This document shows positions 15,926-25,210 of a stretch of DNA of 64,000 bases, piece after piece (position 1 is the first letter of the stretch; every line of letters begins with the position of its first letter). The notes below the pieces were generated by a model that was given only the letters and a program-made list of their open reading frames with translations, had not been told where the DNA came from and searched no databases. This DNA is from JAPHSX01 sp050298555 (lineage in GTDB: Bacteria; Pseudomonadota; Gammaproteobacteria; Thiohalomonadales; Thiohalomonadaceae): assembly GCA_050298555.1 (NCBI GenBank), contig JBNKUL010000081.1, forward strand, positions 1-64,000. The letters are read 5' to 3'. The position numbers and the translations under genes are program-made.

Positions 15926-16696
15926 TTGAGTGAGAATCAACAACAAGTCACCACAGAGACGATAACCGCCGGTAGTTATATCACCACCCTGCTGCACCGA
16001 ATCGTCACCGAACGGCGCTTAATTCGTGTTCGGCCGAGCACGGAAACACAACAATCGCCCTCTGACGTTAGCGATGAGCGACTTGCCAGTGTCGGGCTCA
16101 GCGCCGATGGGCAGCAAACCCTTACCTCTACCGTGCTACAGGTCCTTCCCAATGAGCGGCAGTTGCTGCTCGACGACCTCTTCCCGCAGCTCCCCGCCAA
16201 GACTACGCCGAGCTCTCTTGATATCGAGGCCAGGCTGGAGGGGGAGGCGACCCTGCGTTTTACCGCGTCGGTTGCGTCCCCGCAGCAGGAGGGGGGGATG
16301 CGCCAGTGGCGCCTCGCCTTCCCCAAGTCGATTGAATACTCCCATATGCGCCAGGAGCATCGGGTCGATGTCTCTGCCCTGGCTGTGCCGGTTCGAATAC
16401 TCCTGGGGGAGGGGGTGGTGATGCGCGGCCAGCTACAGGACCTGAGTGCTCACGGGATGTGCCTGCGCCTCGCCTCGGCCAAGGGGTTGAAGCGCGGTAA
16501 TGGCTACCGCTGTCGCATCGACCCCAGTGAGGGCGAGAGCATGGTGGTGACCATCGAACCCTATAGTGCCGAGAAGGTCGAAGGGGCGCTGCCGGTCAGG
16601 CTGGGTACCCATCTGCAGGAGATGGACCGGCAGGAGCGGCAGCAGTGGCAGCGTTTTGTCGTCGAAATGGAGCGCCAGCGGCTGCGCCACGAATGA
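15926..16696 (+). CDS. YcgR-like flagellar brake protein (PilZ domain)
   Basis: A 256-residue protein with an N-terminal YcgR-type domain (about 15-130) and a C-terminal PilZ domain. The c-di-GMP contacts are R142-x-x-x-R146 (RQEHR) and D172-x-S174-x-x-G177 (DLSAHG). YcgR proteins, when bound to c-di-GMP, act at the flagellar motor to slow or bias rotation. The likely start is the TTG at 15926, with AAGGA 7 bases upstream; a GTG at 15905 is also in frame. It follows flgN by 42 bases, and the location in the flgAMN group supports a motor role. Confidence 0.85.
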   Translation: MSENQQQVTTETITAGSYITTLLHRIVTERRLIRVRPSTETQQSPSDVSDERLASVGLSADGQQTLTSTVLQVLPNERQLLLDDLFPQLPAKTTPSSLDIEARLEGEATLRFTASVASPQQEGGMRQWRLAFPKSIEYSHMRQEHRVDVSALAVPVRILLGEGVVMRGQLQDLSAHGMCLRLASAKGLKRGNGYRCRIDPSEGESMVVTIEPYSAEKVEGALPVRLGTHLQEMDRQERQQWQRFVVEMERQRLRHE

Positions 16697-16710
16697 GTGG
16701 CGACTCGGTC

Positions 16711-16739
16711 GTGATAAGCAGCCAAAACGGTGCTAGAAT
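16711..16739 (+). promoter_or_regulatory. Likely promoter of tRNA-Arg(CCT)
   Basis: TAGAAT (16734-16739) with a weak GTGATA 17 bases upstream (16711-16716) and a C-rich discriminator after it, 15 bases before the tRNA. The -35 box matches 4 of 6. Confidence 0.5.
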
Positions 16740-16754
16740 CGCCCCCTTCAATAT

Positions 16755-16831
16755 GCCCCCGTAGCTCAGCTGGATAGAGCGTCCCCCTCCTAAGGGGAAG
16801 GTCACACGTTCGAATCGTGTCGGGGGCGCCA
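16755..16831 (+). tRNA. tRNA-Arg (anticodon CCT)
   Basis: A 77-base tRNA: acceptor GCCCCCG/CGGGGGC, D-arm GTAGCTCAGCTGGATAGAG, anticodon loop CTCCTAA with CCT reading AGG, T-arm GTTCGAATC and encoded CCA. It marks the left edge of a more A+T-rich region, and tRNA genes are frequent integration sites; I saw no integrase and no second copy of its 3' end in the window. Confidence 0.96.
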
Positions 16832-16970
16832 AATAATAAATGCTCTGACAAAGCGCGTATTTGATTAAAAGCACATTGGAATACGCCACCGTTCGGCATA
16901 ATGCTTGCATTATCATAGCCATTATCCCATTGTGAGAGAAAATTTGACGCTTGCACCATCTCCCCGAATC

Positions 16971-16996
16971 TAAACAGCGTGAATAAGGGGGGATAA
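16971..16996 (+). promoter_or_regulatory. Weak sigma-28-like promoter before the usher gene
   Basis: TAAACAGC, 10-base spacer, GGGGATAA. The -10 matches 6 of 8 and the -35 is imperfect, with a spacer one short. It would place a transcript start near 17003. The whole gap 16832-17037 contains nothing else recognisable. Confidence 0.3.
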
Positions 16997-17037
16997 CAAT
17001 AAATATAGTGTGTGGTGGGCAGATAAACGTGCTGACT

Positions 17038-20000
17038 ATGATAACGATGATCCAAAGCCATCTGGGGGCGGTAAAGCGAAGCGCCAAGTATCTAAGCTTC
17101 GCTGTTGTCACTTCACTTCTCCTGATTACTACTTCGATAGGTGCCGTGCATGCAGCCGAGCCGCTGCAAGCAGAAGCGCTATTCGATGAAAACGATTTCA
17201 TGATTTTTGGTGTAAAAATCGTTAAGGAACGCATCCCGAGCGAGGTGACTGGTTACCGCTACAAAGACAGTTATGTGCTCTCCCTTTATGAGCTGGCTTC
17301 TGCCCTGGAGTTTGCCATTGGGGTCAAGGCGGAGGAGGGAACGGCATCAGGGTGGTTTATTAAGGAAGAACGGAAGTTCTCTCTTGACTATGCGAAGCAC
17401 CAAGTCTCCGTGGATGGTAGGGAACTCTTATTAGCTAAGGAAGCGGCCTATATTCATAATGGCGAACTCTATGTTTCCATCGAAGCCCTGTCCGACTGGT
17501 TTCCCGTTGAGCTTGGAGTGAATATCACAGACCTGATCTTGGAGGTTGCACCCAGGGAATACCTACCAGTACAAGCAAGGTTGGACAGGGCAAAACGACA
17601 ATCTCTAATCGCTCACTCTGGGGTTGCGCAGGTAACCATGCCTTACAAGGATATGCCGTACCAATCCTACAGCGCTCCAGTCGTGGATTTGGGGCTCAAT
17701 TACTCGATTATCAACCGTAAAGGTTACGATCCGACGATCAATTATTCATATAACATCAATGCCAACGGTGATATGGCTAACATGACGACACATATCCAGG
17801 CGGCCGGTAGCAAAGGTGACAGTCTAGGGTATTTAATGCTCGATATGGAGCGGGTGGATTTTGAAGATGGAATGTTCGGGCCACTGGGTGTCAATGTCGT
17901 AAAAGTTGGTGATATTAGAACGGCAACCATGGCTAGCCAGTCTGCTGCTTGGTACGAGAGAGGTATATTCCTCCAGAAGACCCGCGATATTGGTGTAGAC
18001 CTGTATGATACCGTCGACATAGACGGGGTACTGTTAGAGGGGTGGGAGGTTGAGCTGTATCGGGACGGTCTGAACCTGGGTTATTACACGGATTCCGGCG
18101 ACGGACGCTTTCTCTTTGAGGACATAGAGCTGCTCTATGGAATAAACCAGTTTGAACTGGTTTTCTATGGTCCAAACGGCCAGGTTGAGCGTAAAACAAG
18201 AAACTATATTGTTGGGCAAAACATGTTGCGCCCTCTAGAGGTTGGCTACAGGTTATCTGTGACGCAAAAAGAGACCAGCATGTTCGATGTTTCCGATGTT
18301 GCTAGCCCGACTACAACCACAAATGTGGGTAGCGGCAGGTTGGTTGGGAGTTTTGATGTAGGTCTATCAAGGTCACTCTCTGCAACGGTGGGAATTCATA
18401 GTGTCGAATTTAATGACCAGAGGCATAATTACTCGTCGTATGGGATGAGGGCGTCGATAAATAATTTATTTGTGTCTGCCATTCACACGCAAGATGAGTT
18501 GTCTGGGTATCAGGACTCCTTCTTTTTCAGTTCATCACTTTCCGGCTGGCGCCTGCGTGGTAATTACATTCGATATAACGGCATGATTAGCGAAGGTAAC
18601 TGGGATAGTACAGACCCTCAGGTGTCAAAGGCATCAGTCACGCTGTTGCGCCGATTTGACAAAGTACCGCTTAGTTTTAGCTATAGTAATGTCAGGTCTG
18701 AAGCCACGACTTCAACCTCACTGAGCAACACGATAGGCTATAGTGCTGGGCGTACTTCGTACACGCATACTCTCAGCCACAAGATAGTGGAAGATACGAA
18801 CGGCACGAGTGATGTTACCAGCGGAAGTGCCAACTTCACTACCAGTACCTACTATCCGCTCACGCTGCGGGGGCGCCTGTTCTATGAGATGTTGCCTACC
18901 TCAGCGATTCGTGAGTACTACCTTGGCGCACAGTTGCGTGCCAGTAATAAGATTGGAATGAAGTTCGATGTTACCCATACTCCTTCTGATGTAAGTGATT
19001 ATACAAAGTTCCGGGCAGGCCTAACCTGGATTTTGCCGAACTACTATTTAACCGCATCTCTCACGGCAGACAGCGAAGACACCTATACAGGTTTTGTCAC
19101 TGCAAGCACTTCTCTACATAAGCACTCTAAGGATAAGGCGTGGAAGGCCGATGCCATGGCAAGTAGTAGTTATGGTTCTGTTCTATCGCGTGTCTACATA
19201 GACAATAATGGTGACGGCCATTACAACAGTGGTGACACCCTGTATAGCGGCGCGGTGATAAAGGCCGTGCAGGTAAACAAAAAATCCGATACAGACGAGA
19301 GTGGTATTGCCGTAATAAGGCGGTTGCAGGCATATAGGAAGGTGGATATAGCGGTTGACAAGACGAGTCTTAGCGACGCTGCTCTGGTACCAGCATCCAA
19401 GGGACACTCGATCCTGCCCCGCCCAGGATATATGGCAGAGCTGGAGTTTCCGCTGGTATGGGCCGGTGAAGTGGAAGGTACGCTATATCAGCAAACGGAA
19501 CAGGGTATTGAGACCCCCCTGGCGTCATACAAGTTGCGACTTGTCGACAGGGACGGCAATGATGTGCTCTCCGCAATCTCTGCATTCGATGGCTATTACC
19601 TCTTTCCCGAGGTGTTGCCGGGGCTCTACCGTTTGGCACTTCCCAAAGATAGCAACAGGGAAATTATCGCAGGTGGTGGCTTGATAGAGGTGCGTGGCGA
19701 TGGCTCCATTGTTGGTGTGGATAAGGTGGTGTTGTCATCGGAGAAGAGAAGCACTGAGAATGCGGTGTTTTTCAGTACTGGTGATGCTGGAGCTGTGGTG
19801 ACGGTGCCGCTGAGCCAGCCTGCGCTACAGCCGACTGATGAGGTGACGGTCGAAATACCGACGAGTGAACCATCTTTACAAGCCCCGGTTGATATAAAGG
19901 CCAAGCCGGTTGCTAACTCGGGCCCTCGTGGGATTCTTCAGCTTGCCTCCTATCGTTCGCATGATAATGCTATGTCTGGCAGGAGCAGGCTGCTTAGTCA

Positions 20001-20157
20001 ACATGCAAAGCTGATGTCGCCTTACCAAGTGAAGATAGTGCAGGGCGCTGACGGGCTCTACAAGTTGCGTATTGAGTTCGCTGAGGGTATGGCAAAGGCA
20101 AGAAATGCCTGCTCAACACTCAAGAAGAGTGGCATCGACTGTTTCGTGATCAAATAG
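17038..20157 (+). CDS. Usher-like outer-membrane protein with C-terminal SPOR domain
   Basis: A 1039-residue exported protein. A long signal peptide (about 1-39) ends at GAVHA before AEPLQ. Next come an N-terminal soluble region (about 40-175), a beta-strand-rich region with usher/TcfC-like character (about 180-700; GYDPTINYSYNINANGD, VKVGDIRTATM, WEVELYRDGLNLGYY), a Ca-binding-like YIDNNGDGHYNSGD near 720, a carboxypeptidase-regulatory-like beta domain (about 810-865), a Pro-rich linker, and a SPOR domain (about 962-1039, ILQLASYRS to CFVIK). SPOR domains bind denuded septal or polar peptidoglycan, so this may anchor the protein at a pole or septum. With the distant chaperone and DUF4402 genes it is the likely secretion pore. 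The start is uncertain: ATG 17047 or GTG 17029 are alternatives. Confidence 0.75.
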   Translation: MITMIQSHLGAVKRSAKYLSFAVVTSLLLITTSIGAVHAAEPLQAEALFDENDFMIFGVKIVKERIPSEVTGYRYKDSYVLSLYELASALEFAIGVKAEEGTASGWFIKEERKFSLDYAKHQVSVDGRELLLAKEAAYIHNGELYVSIEALSDWFPVELGVNITDLILEVAPREYLPVQARLDRAKRQSLIAHSGVAQVTMPYKDMPYQSYSAPVVDLGLNYSIINRKGYDPTINYSYNINANGDMANMTTHIQAAGSKGDSLGYLMLDMERVDFEDGMFGPLGVNVVKVGDIRTATMASQSAAWYERGIFLQKTRDIGVDLYDTVDIDGVLLEGWEVELYRDGLNLGYYTDSGDGRFLFEDIELLYGINQFELVFYGPNGQVERKTRNYIVGQNMLRPLEVGYRLSVTQKETSMFDVSDVASPTTTTNVGSGRLVGSFDVGLSRSLSATVGIHSVEFNDQRHNYSSYGMRASINNLFVSAIHTQDELSGYQDSFFFSSSLSGWRLRGNYIRYNGMISEGNWDSTDPQVSKASVTLLRRFDKVPLSFSYSNVRSEATTSTSLSNTIGYSAGRTSYTHTLSHKIVEDTNGTSDVTSGSANFTTSTYYPLTLRGRLFYEMLPTSAIREYYLGAQLRASNKIGMKFDVTHTPSDVSDYTKFRAGLTWILPNYYLTASLTADSEDTYTGFVTASTSLHKHSKDKAWKADAMASSSYGSVLSRVYIDNNGDGHYNSGDTLYSGAVIKAVQVNKKSDTDESGIAVIRRLQAYRKVDIAVDKTSLSDAALVPASKGHSILPRPGYMAELEFPLVWAGEVEGTLYQQTEQGIETPLASYKLRLVDRDGNDVLSAISAFDGYYLFPEVLPGLYRLALPKDSNREIIAGGGLIEVRGDGSIVGVDKVVLSSEKRSTENAVFFSTGDAGAVVTVPLSQPALQPTDEVTVEIPTSEPSLQAPVDIKAKPVANSGPRGILQLASYRSHDNAMSGRSRLLSQHAKLMSPYQVKIVQGADGLYKLRIEFAEGMAKARNACSTLKKSGIDCFVIK

Positions 20158-20217
20158 CAGAAAATATGCGACTTATTGATTAGCCGTCATCATGAGGGCA
20201 AGAGTTGAATCGGTATA

Positions 20218-20247
20218 GGTAACTGGTATGATGAAACCATAGTTACC
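20218..20247. repeat. Inverted repeat after the usher gene
   Basis: GGTAACT (20218-20224) and AGTTACC (20241-20247) with an inner GGT/ACC pair. It has no T-tract. It could be a weak terminator or part of the leader of the glycan locus; the rest of 20158-20341 shows nothing clear. Confidence 0.35.
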
Positions 20248-20341
20248 GCACCTGGTTCTATACGGGATATAGCTAACAAGAGCAAACCACAGGATCGCTG
20301 AGAATTTGTCTACAAGCGAAACCGTTCTGAGTGATTGATAG

Positions 20342-21547
20342 ATGCCAGACAAATATAAATATAGTGTTGTAATACCTACCCGAAATCGCCAACGCTACTG
20401 CATTGAGGCGATTAAGACCGTCACCCGGCTGCAGCGAAAAGATATCGAAATTATTATTCCTGACAGTTCTGATGATCAATCGCTGAAGCAGCAACTCGAA
20501 GACAATGACCTTATCGACATGGTCACCTATTTGCCGCCGGATGGGGGCTCACTTTCGATGGAGGATAACTGGGAGCGCGCCATCGAACATCTGTCTGGTG
20601 AGTGGGTGATTTATATCGGTGATGATGACGGCTTCACTACAAACAGCTTTGATGTTTTCGACCACCTCACCGAGACTTTCAATATTAAGGCCTTTATCTG
20701 GCCACGAACTTTCTATAAGTGGCCTTGCTACCCGACAGAAGTTGCTGGTCAACTCAAATACAGTATCGCGGCATATGGGCTAACTGCCACATTCCTCGAT
20801 GCACGAAAATACGTTAATGATGCCTTTGAGTGGAAAACTGACGGCAAATGGCCGGATCTGGGGCCATCCGTTTACCATGGACTGATTCACGCCTCGATTA
20901 TCACCGAACTGAAGGGGCAAAATGGGAAGTACTTTGTCGGTGAGTGTAGTGATTACTCAAGCGCCATACTAAATGCTTCGCGCATCAACTACTTCATGCA
21001 CTACAACATGCCATTAACCATTATGGGCGCATCCACGCGTTCCAATACCGCACTGCTGACGGGTATCTCGCCTACGAAATACAAGCAGGAGGTGAGTCGT
21101 GTCTATACCCACAATATTAAAAAACTGCAGAATAGCGGCCTGGGAGTTCCTGTCGTAGCCGAGAGTTTTAAGAAGATATTCAAATGTCTGGGAAGAGACT
21201 TTTCCTTGGCTAATGACAAGCTAGTGACAAGTTGTATGCACGAACTGGACAATATCAGAAATCCGGATACCTTCAAGAAGGCGCAAAAGGCGTTGACGGT
21301 GTTCGTGAAAAAGAATCCGCAGCTAGCTAGCAAGGTTCAGCAGATGGTCTGCACACCGGAACCGGCGCCACGGGGCTATAGCAAAAACACAGACACCATT
21401 CAGATAGACACAAGGCTTATTGGTATTAGTGGTATTTTGGAGGTAACGAAACTCATTGATGCCATGGAAGAGCCGTTCAAGAGTGACGACCGCCATCAAA
21501 CTGTTGTCAACATGATAAAACAAAAGCGCAGTGAATTTGTTAAATAA
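20342..21547 (+). CDS. Family 2 glycosyltransferase
   Basis: A 401-residue inverting GT-A transferase. The N-terminal fold begins YSVVIPTRNRQRYC, with ALKT-type helix and a metal-binding acidic cluster GDDDGF at about residues 93-98 serving as the DxD motif. The C-terminal part (about 220-400) is helical and unlike common GT2 members, so acceptor and donor cannot be predicted. The gene is clearly more A+T-rich than the genes after it and precedes the CDP-sugar genes with a 48-base gap, so it may be the transferase for the sugar made there. No membrane segment is seen. Confidence 0.85.
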   Translation: MPDKYKYSVVIPTRNRQRYCIEAIKTVTRLQRKDIEIIIPDSSDDQSLKQQLEDNDLIDMVTYLPPDGGSLSMEDNWERAIEHLSGEWVIYIGDDDGFTTNSFDVFDHLTETFNIKAFIWPRTFYKWPCYPTEVAGQLKYSIAAYGLTATFLDARKYVNDAFEWKTDGKWPDLGPSVYHGLIHASIITELKGQNGKYFVGECSDYSSAILNASRINYFMHYNMPLTIMGASTRSNTALLTGISPTKYKQEVSRVYTHNIKKLQNSGLGVPVVAESFKKIFKCLGRDFSLANDKLVTSCMHELDNIRNPDTFKKAQKALTVFVKKNPQLASKVQQMVCTPEPAPRGYSKNTDTIQIDTRLIGISGILEVTKLIDAMEEPFKSDDRHQTVVNMIKQKRSEFVK

Positions 21548-21595
21548 AGCACCGAGCTGCTATGTGAGCTGTTTCAAGCGGCAGGGGGGGCGTAG

Positions 21596-22369
21596 ATGAA
21601 GGCCGTCATCCTGGCTGGCGGACTCGGTTCCCGCATCTCTGAAGAGACTCACCTAAAACCGAAGCCCATGATAGAAATAGGAGGCATGCCCATCCTCTGG
21701 CATATCATGAAGCTTTATTCCTCGTACGGCATTTGCGACTTCATTATCTGTTGCGGTTACAAGGGTTACCTCATCAAAGAGTATTTCGCCAACTACTTTT
21801 TGCACATGTCTGACGTTACCTTTTGTATGAAGAGCAATGGGATGAAGGTCCATAATAAAAGGGCAGAGCCGTGGACCGTAACACTGGTCGACACCGGTGA
21901 GGACACCCTGACTGGGGGGCGTCTCAAGCGTATCGCCAACTACCTGGATGGTGATGATTTCTGCTTTACCTATGGTGACGGGGTTGCCGATGTCGACATA
22001 GCGAGCCAAATTTCCTTCCACCAGAAGCATGCAAAGCTAGCCACCATCACGGCAGTGCAACCCCCTGGCCGCTATGGTGCACTCGACACTGATCATGCAG
22101 ACCAGGTAAAGGGATTTATGGAGAAACCACAAGGTGATGGTGGACGCATTAACGGCGGATTTTTTATTCTCTCGCCCAAGGTGCTGAATTACATCGAAGG
22201 TGACAACACCTCCTTTGAAGCAGAGCCGCTAAAAAAACTGGTATCAGACGGTCAACTTATGGCCTACCACCACAACGGCTTTTGGCACGCGATGGACACC
22301 CTGCGCGATAAGCGGCACCTTGAGAGTCTATGGCAGAGTGGCGAGGCACCGTGGAAAGTGTGGCAGTGA
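21596..22369 (+). CDS. rfbF: Glucose-1-phosphate cytidylyltransferase
   Basis: Makes CDP-glucose from CTP and glucose-1-phosphate, the entry to CDP-6-deoxyhexoses. The 257 residues show the nucleotidyltransferase signature MKAVILAGGLGSRISEET, KPMIEIGGMPILWHIMK and FCFTYGDGVADVD with the metal-binding Asp. The length and the order with rfbG match known CDP-glucose pathways (also called ddhA). Its stop overlaps the rfbG start by GTGA, so the pair is translationally coupled. Confidence 0.94.
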   Translation: MKAVILAGGLGSRISEETHLKPKPMIEIGGMPILWHIMKLYSSYGICDFIICCGYKGYLIKEYFANYFLHMSDVTFCMKSNGMKVHNKRAEPWTVTLVDTGEDTLTGGRLKRIANYLDGDDFCFTYGDGVADVDIASQISFHQKHAKLATITAVQPPGRYGALDTDHADQVKGFMEKPQGDGGRINGGFFILSPKVLNYIEGDNTSFEAEPLKKLVSDGQLMAYHHNGFWHAMDTLRDKRHLESLWQSGEAPWKVWQ

Positions 22370-23427
22370 ATCGTGAGTTCTGGCGGGGAAGACGGGTATT
22401 CCTCACCGGCCATACCGGCTTTAAGGGTGGCTGGCTAGCACTCTGGTTAGAGAAACTCGGTGCCCAGGTTTACGGTTACTCCCTTGAGCCCCCCACTTCC
22501 CCTAATCTTTACAACGAAGCAGGTATCGCGAAACGGCTAGCTGGCTCTATCCATGGTGATATACGTGATTATGGGACTCTGCATCAGGCGATGCAGTCGG
22601 CCCAACCTGAGGTTGTCTTTCATCTGGCGGCCCAACCTCTGGTTCGTGACTCCTACACCAATCCGCTTGAAACCTATGCCGTTAATGTCATGGGTACTGC
22701 TAACCTGCTGCAAGCCGTTAGGGATACGCCTGGTGTTAAGGCGGTGGTCAATGTTACCAGCGACAAGTGCTATGAAAATCGTGAGTGGCCATGGCCCTAC
22801 CGGGAAAATGATCCACTGGGCGGACACGACCCGTACTCCAGCAGCAAGGCGTGTGCGGAAATTGTCTCCGCCGCCTACCGGCGCTCCTTTCTTGCCGCAG
22901 CATCGGTACAGTTGGCCAGCACCCGCGTGGGGAACGTCATCGGCGGTGGAGACTGGGCCAAAGACCGTCTGCTCCCCGATTTCTTGCGCGCCCTGGACGC
23001 CGGGCAGACACTGCAGATCCGTTCTCCCAATGCCATCCGTCCCTGGCAGCATGTGTTAGAGCCCCTCGCTGGCTACCTGTTGCTTGCAGAACGACTCTCA
23101 AGCGGGAGTGAGGACTATTCTCAGGCCTGGAATTTCGGCCCGGAGGAGGGGGGTAGCCGCTCGGTGCGCTGGATCGTCGAGCAACTTTGCACCCAACTTC
23201 CGGCCGCAAAGTGGCACACGGACGACCAATCTCAACCCCACGAGGCCCATATCCTGAGACTGGACAGCGCCAAAGCACGCTCACGGCTGGGATGGCGCCC
23301 ACGCTGGCGTCTCGAAACCGCGCTAGAGCAGACTCTGGCCTGGCATTTGGCGTGGTGCCGGGGAGAGGCGATGGACGAGTTTTCCCTACAGCAGATTGCA
23401 GCCTACGAGGCGACAGCCCAGTCATGA
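22366..23427 (+). CDS. rfbG: CDP-glucose 4,6-dehydratase
   Basis: Converts CDP-glucose to CDP-4-keto-6-deoxyglucose. A short-chain dehydrogenase fold with the NAD loop TGHTGFKGGW at about residues 12-21, the active-site region NVTSDKCYEN, and Y-x-x-x-K in DPYSSSKACAE. The 353-residue length fits the family (ddhB). I choose the GTG at 22366, which overlaps the rfbF stop and gives NREFWRGRRVFLTGHTG like other family members; an ATG at 22330 would add 12 residues inside rfbF. It overlaps the epimerase gene by 4 bases. Confidence 0.93.
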   Translation: MNREFWRGRRVFLTGHTGFKGGWLALWLEKLGAQVYGYSLEPPTSPNLYNEAGIAKRLAGSIHGDIRDYGTLHQAMQSAQPEVVFHLAAQPLVRDSYTNPLETYAVNVMGTANLLQAVRDTPGVKAVVNVTSDKCYENREWPWPYRENDPLGGHDPYSSSKACAEIVSAAYRRSFLAAASVQLASTRVGNVIGGGDWAKDRLLPDFLRALDAGQTLQIRSPNAIRPWQHVLEPLAGYLLLAERLSSGSEDYSQAWNFGPEEGGSRSVRWIVEQLCTQLPAAKWHTDDQSQPHEAHILRLDSAKARSRLGWRPRWRLETALEQTLAWHLAWCRGEAMDEFSLQQIAAYEATAQS

Positions 23428-23987
23428 GCCAGCGATTCGCAATTCAGCCCACGCCGCTGAACGGCCTTAAGCTGCTGAAAAGAAAGCCGCGGCACGATGT
23501 GCGAGGCTACTTCGAGCGTCTCTATTGTCAAGATGAACTCGGTCCTCTGTTTGGGAGCGATGCGATCGTCCAGATCAACCACACCCTCACACGTAAGGCG
23601 GGTACTCTACGGGGTATGCACTTCCAATACCCGCCGTATACGGAGGGCAAACTGGTCAGCTGCCTGCGTGGTGAGGTCTTTGATGTGGCACTGGATCTAC
23701 GCTACGGCTCCCCCACCTTCATGCAGTGGCACGGCGAGGTGCTGAGTGAAGGCAACCACCACTCGCTATTCATCCCTCCGGGTTTTGCCCACGGCTTTCA
23801 GAGTCTGTGTGACGATTGTGAACTGCTCTACCTGCACAGTAATACCTATCATCCCGAGGCCGAAGGCGCGATCAATGCCATTGACCCTAGCGCTGCCATC
23901 GACTGGCCGCTGCCTATTGGGGAGCGTTCCGAGCGGGACACCGCGCTCCCCCTGCTGAGCGACGGTTTCAAGGGGCTTGATCTATGA
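23424..23987 (+). CDS. RmlC-type NDP-sugar 3,5-epimerase homologue
   Basis: A 187-residue cupin of the dTDP-4-dehydrorhamnose 3,5-epimerase family. GTLRGMHFQYPPYTEGKLV contains the catalytic His, followed by VFDVALDLRYGSPTF and PPGFAHGFQSL. In this setting, with CDP-glucose genes and no rmlA or rmlB, the substrate is probably CDP-4-keto-6-deoxyglucose; it could epimerise at C3, C5 or both. ATGA overlaps link it to the genes on both sides. Confidence 0.88.
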   Translation: MSQRFAIQPTPLNGLKLLKRKPRHDVRGYFERLYCQDELGPLFGSDAIVQINHTLTRKAGTLRGMHFQYPPYTEGKLVSCLRGEVFDVALDLRYGSPTFMQWHGEVLSEGNHHSLFIPPGFAHGFQSLCDDCELLYLHSNTYHPEAEGAINAIDPSAAIDWPLPIGERSERDTALPLLSDGFKGLDL

Positions 23988-25210
23988 AGTGTCGTCATTG
24001 TGACAGTGCTCTGACACTGACCCTGATCGATCTCGGTAGTGCTCCCCCCTCCAACGCCTATCTGACCGACGCCCTTTTGCGCGCCCCCGAACAGTGGCTA
24101 CCGCTACGGGTGTTGGTCTGTGAGCAGTGCTGGTTGGCCCAGACCGAGGATTTCACCCATGCCGACTCCCTGTTCGCGGCGGATTACGCCTATTTCAGTA
24201 GTGTCTCCACAAGCTGGCTCGATCACTGCGAGCGTTACGTAGATGTGATGATCCAACGTTTCTCGTTGGGCTCGCACAGCCATGTGGTCGAAGTCGCCTC
24301 CAACGACGGCTATCTGCTGCAGTACATGCGGCGCCACGCCATCCCTTGCATCGGAATAGAGCCCACCGCCGACACCGCGGCGGCGGCGCGTGAGAAGGGG
24401 CTCACCATCATTAATGCCTTCTTTAACCAGCAACTGGCCGAGGATTTGGCCGCCGCGGGCAAACAGGCAGACCTGATGATTGCCAACAACGTGCTCGCCC
24501 ATGTGCCGCGCATTAATGATTTTGTCGCCGGTTTTACCGCCCTGTTGAAACCGGAGGGGGTGGCGACCTTCGAGTTCCCCCACCTGCAGCGACTGCTCGA
24601 CGGGAACCAGTTCGACACCATTTATCATGAACACTTCTCCTATCTCTCCCTCACGGCGGTGGAGCAGATTTTCCGCAACAACGGCCTGCAAATCTTTGAT
24701 GTCGAGATACTCCCCACCCATGGTGGTAGTTTGCGGGTGTTCGCGCAGCGTGCGGTAGGTGGGATAGAGGTAATCCAGCCGAGGGTGGCCGAACTGCTAG
24801 AGGAAGAGAGCAGCGCAGGAATGACCTCAGTCGATTATTACCTCGGCTTTCAGGCCGGTGCCGAGCAGACCAAGCACGCCCTGCTGACTTTTTTGCTGCA
24901 GGCCCGCCGCGAGGGCAAAAAGGTGGCCGCTTACGGCGCGGCCGCCAAGGGCAACACGCTACTAAACTATGCGGGCGTCCGCCCGGATCTGCTGCCCTAC
25001 GTGGCGGACAGAAACCTCGCTAAGCAGGGGAAATACCTGCCGGGTAGTCGCATCCCCATCGTTACGGAGGAGCATCTTATCGCCCACCGCCCCGACTATG
25101 TCCTTATCCTGCCGTGGAATTTACACGCGGAGCTAAGCGAACAGATGAACTACCTGAGTGAGTGGGGGGGGCGTTTGGTGGTCGCGGTGCCGGAGCTGCG
25201 TATCCTGTGA
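23984..25210 (+). CDS. Sugar C-methyltransferase (SAM-dependent, zinc-containing)
   Basis: A 408-residue protein with the three-part layout of NDP-hexose C-methyltransferases such as TylC3: an N-terminal zinc site (C3, C6, C46, C49), a central SAM domain (about 95-200, VVEVASNDGYLLQYM and IANNVLAHV), and a C-terminal domain with VAAYGAAAKGNTLLNYAG and VADRNLAKQGKYLPG. These enzymes methylate C3 of a 4-keto-6-deoxy sugar nucleotide. It follows the CDP-4-keto-6-deoxy pathway directly, so a 3-C-methyl branched CDP-sugar is the likely product. It overlaps the neighbours on both sides by 4 bases. Confidence 0.88.
   Translation: MKCRHCDSALTLTLIDLGSAPPSNAYLTDALLRAPEQWLPLRVLVCEQCWLAQTEDFTHADSLFAADYAYFSSVSTSWLDHCERYVDVMIQRFSLGSHSHVVEVASNDGYLLQYMRRHAIPCIGIEPTADTAAAAREKGLTIINAFFNQQLAEDLAAAGKQADLMIANNVLAHVPRINDFVAGFTALLKPEGVATFEFPHLQRLLDGNQFDTIYHEHFSYLSLTAVEQIFRNNGLQIFDVEILPTHGGSLRVFAQRAVGGIEVIQPRVAELLEEESSAGMTSVDYYLGFQAGAEQTKHALLTFLLQARREGKKVAAYGAAAKGNTLLNYAGVRPDLLPYVADRNLAKQGKYLPGSRIPIVTEEHLIAHRPDYVLILPWNLHAELSEQMNYLSEWGGRLVVAVPELRIL

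Noticed and set aside
16755..16831. Proven genomic island with att sites at tRNA-Arg(CCT).
   Set aside because: I found no integrase and no second copy of the tRNA 3' end in the window, so only a change in composition supports it; kept as a hypothesis.
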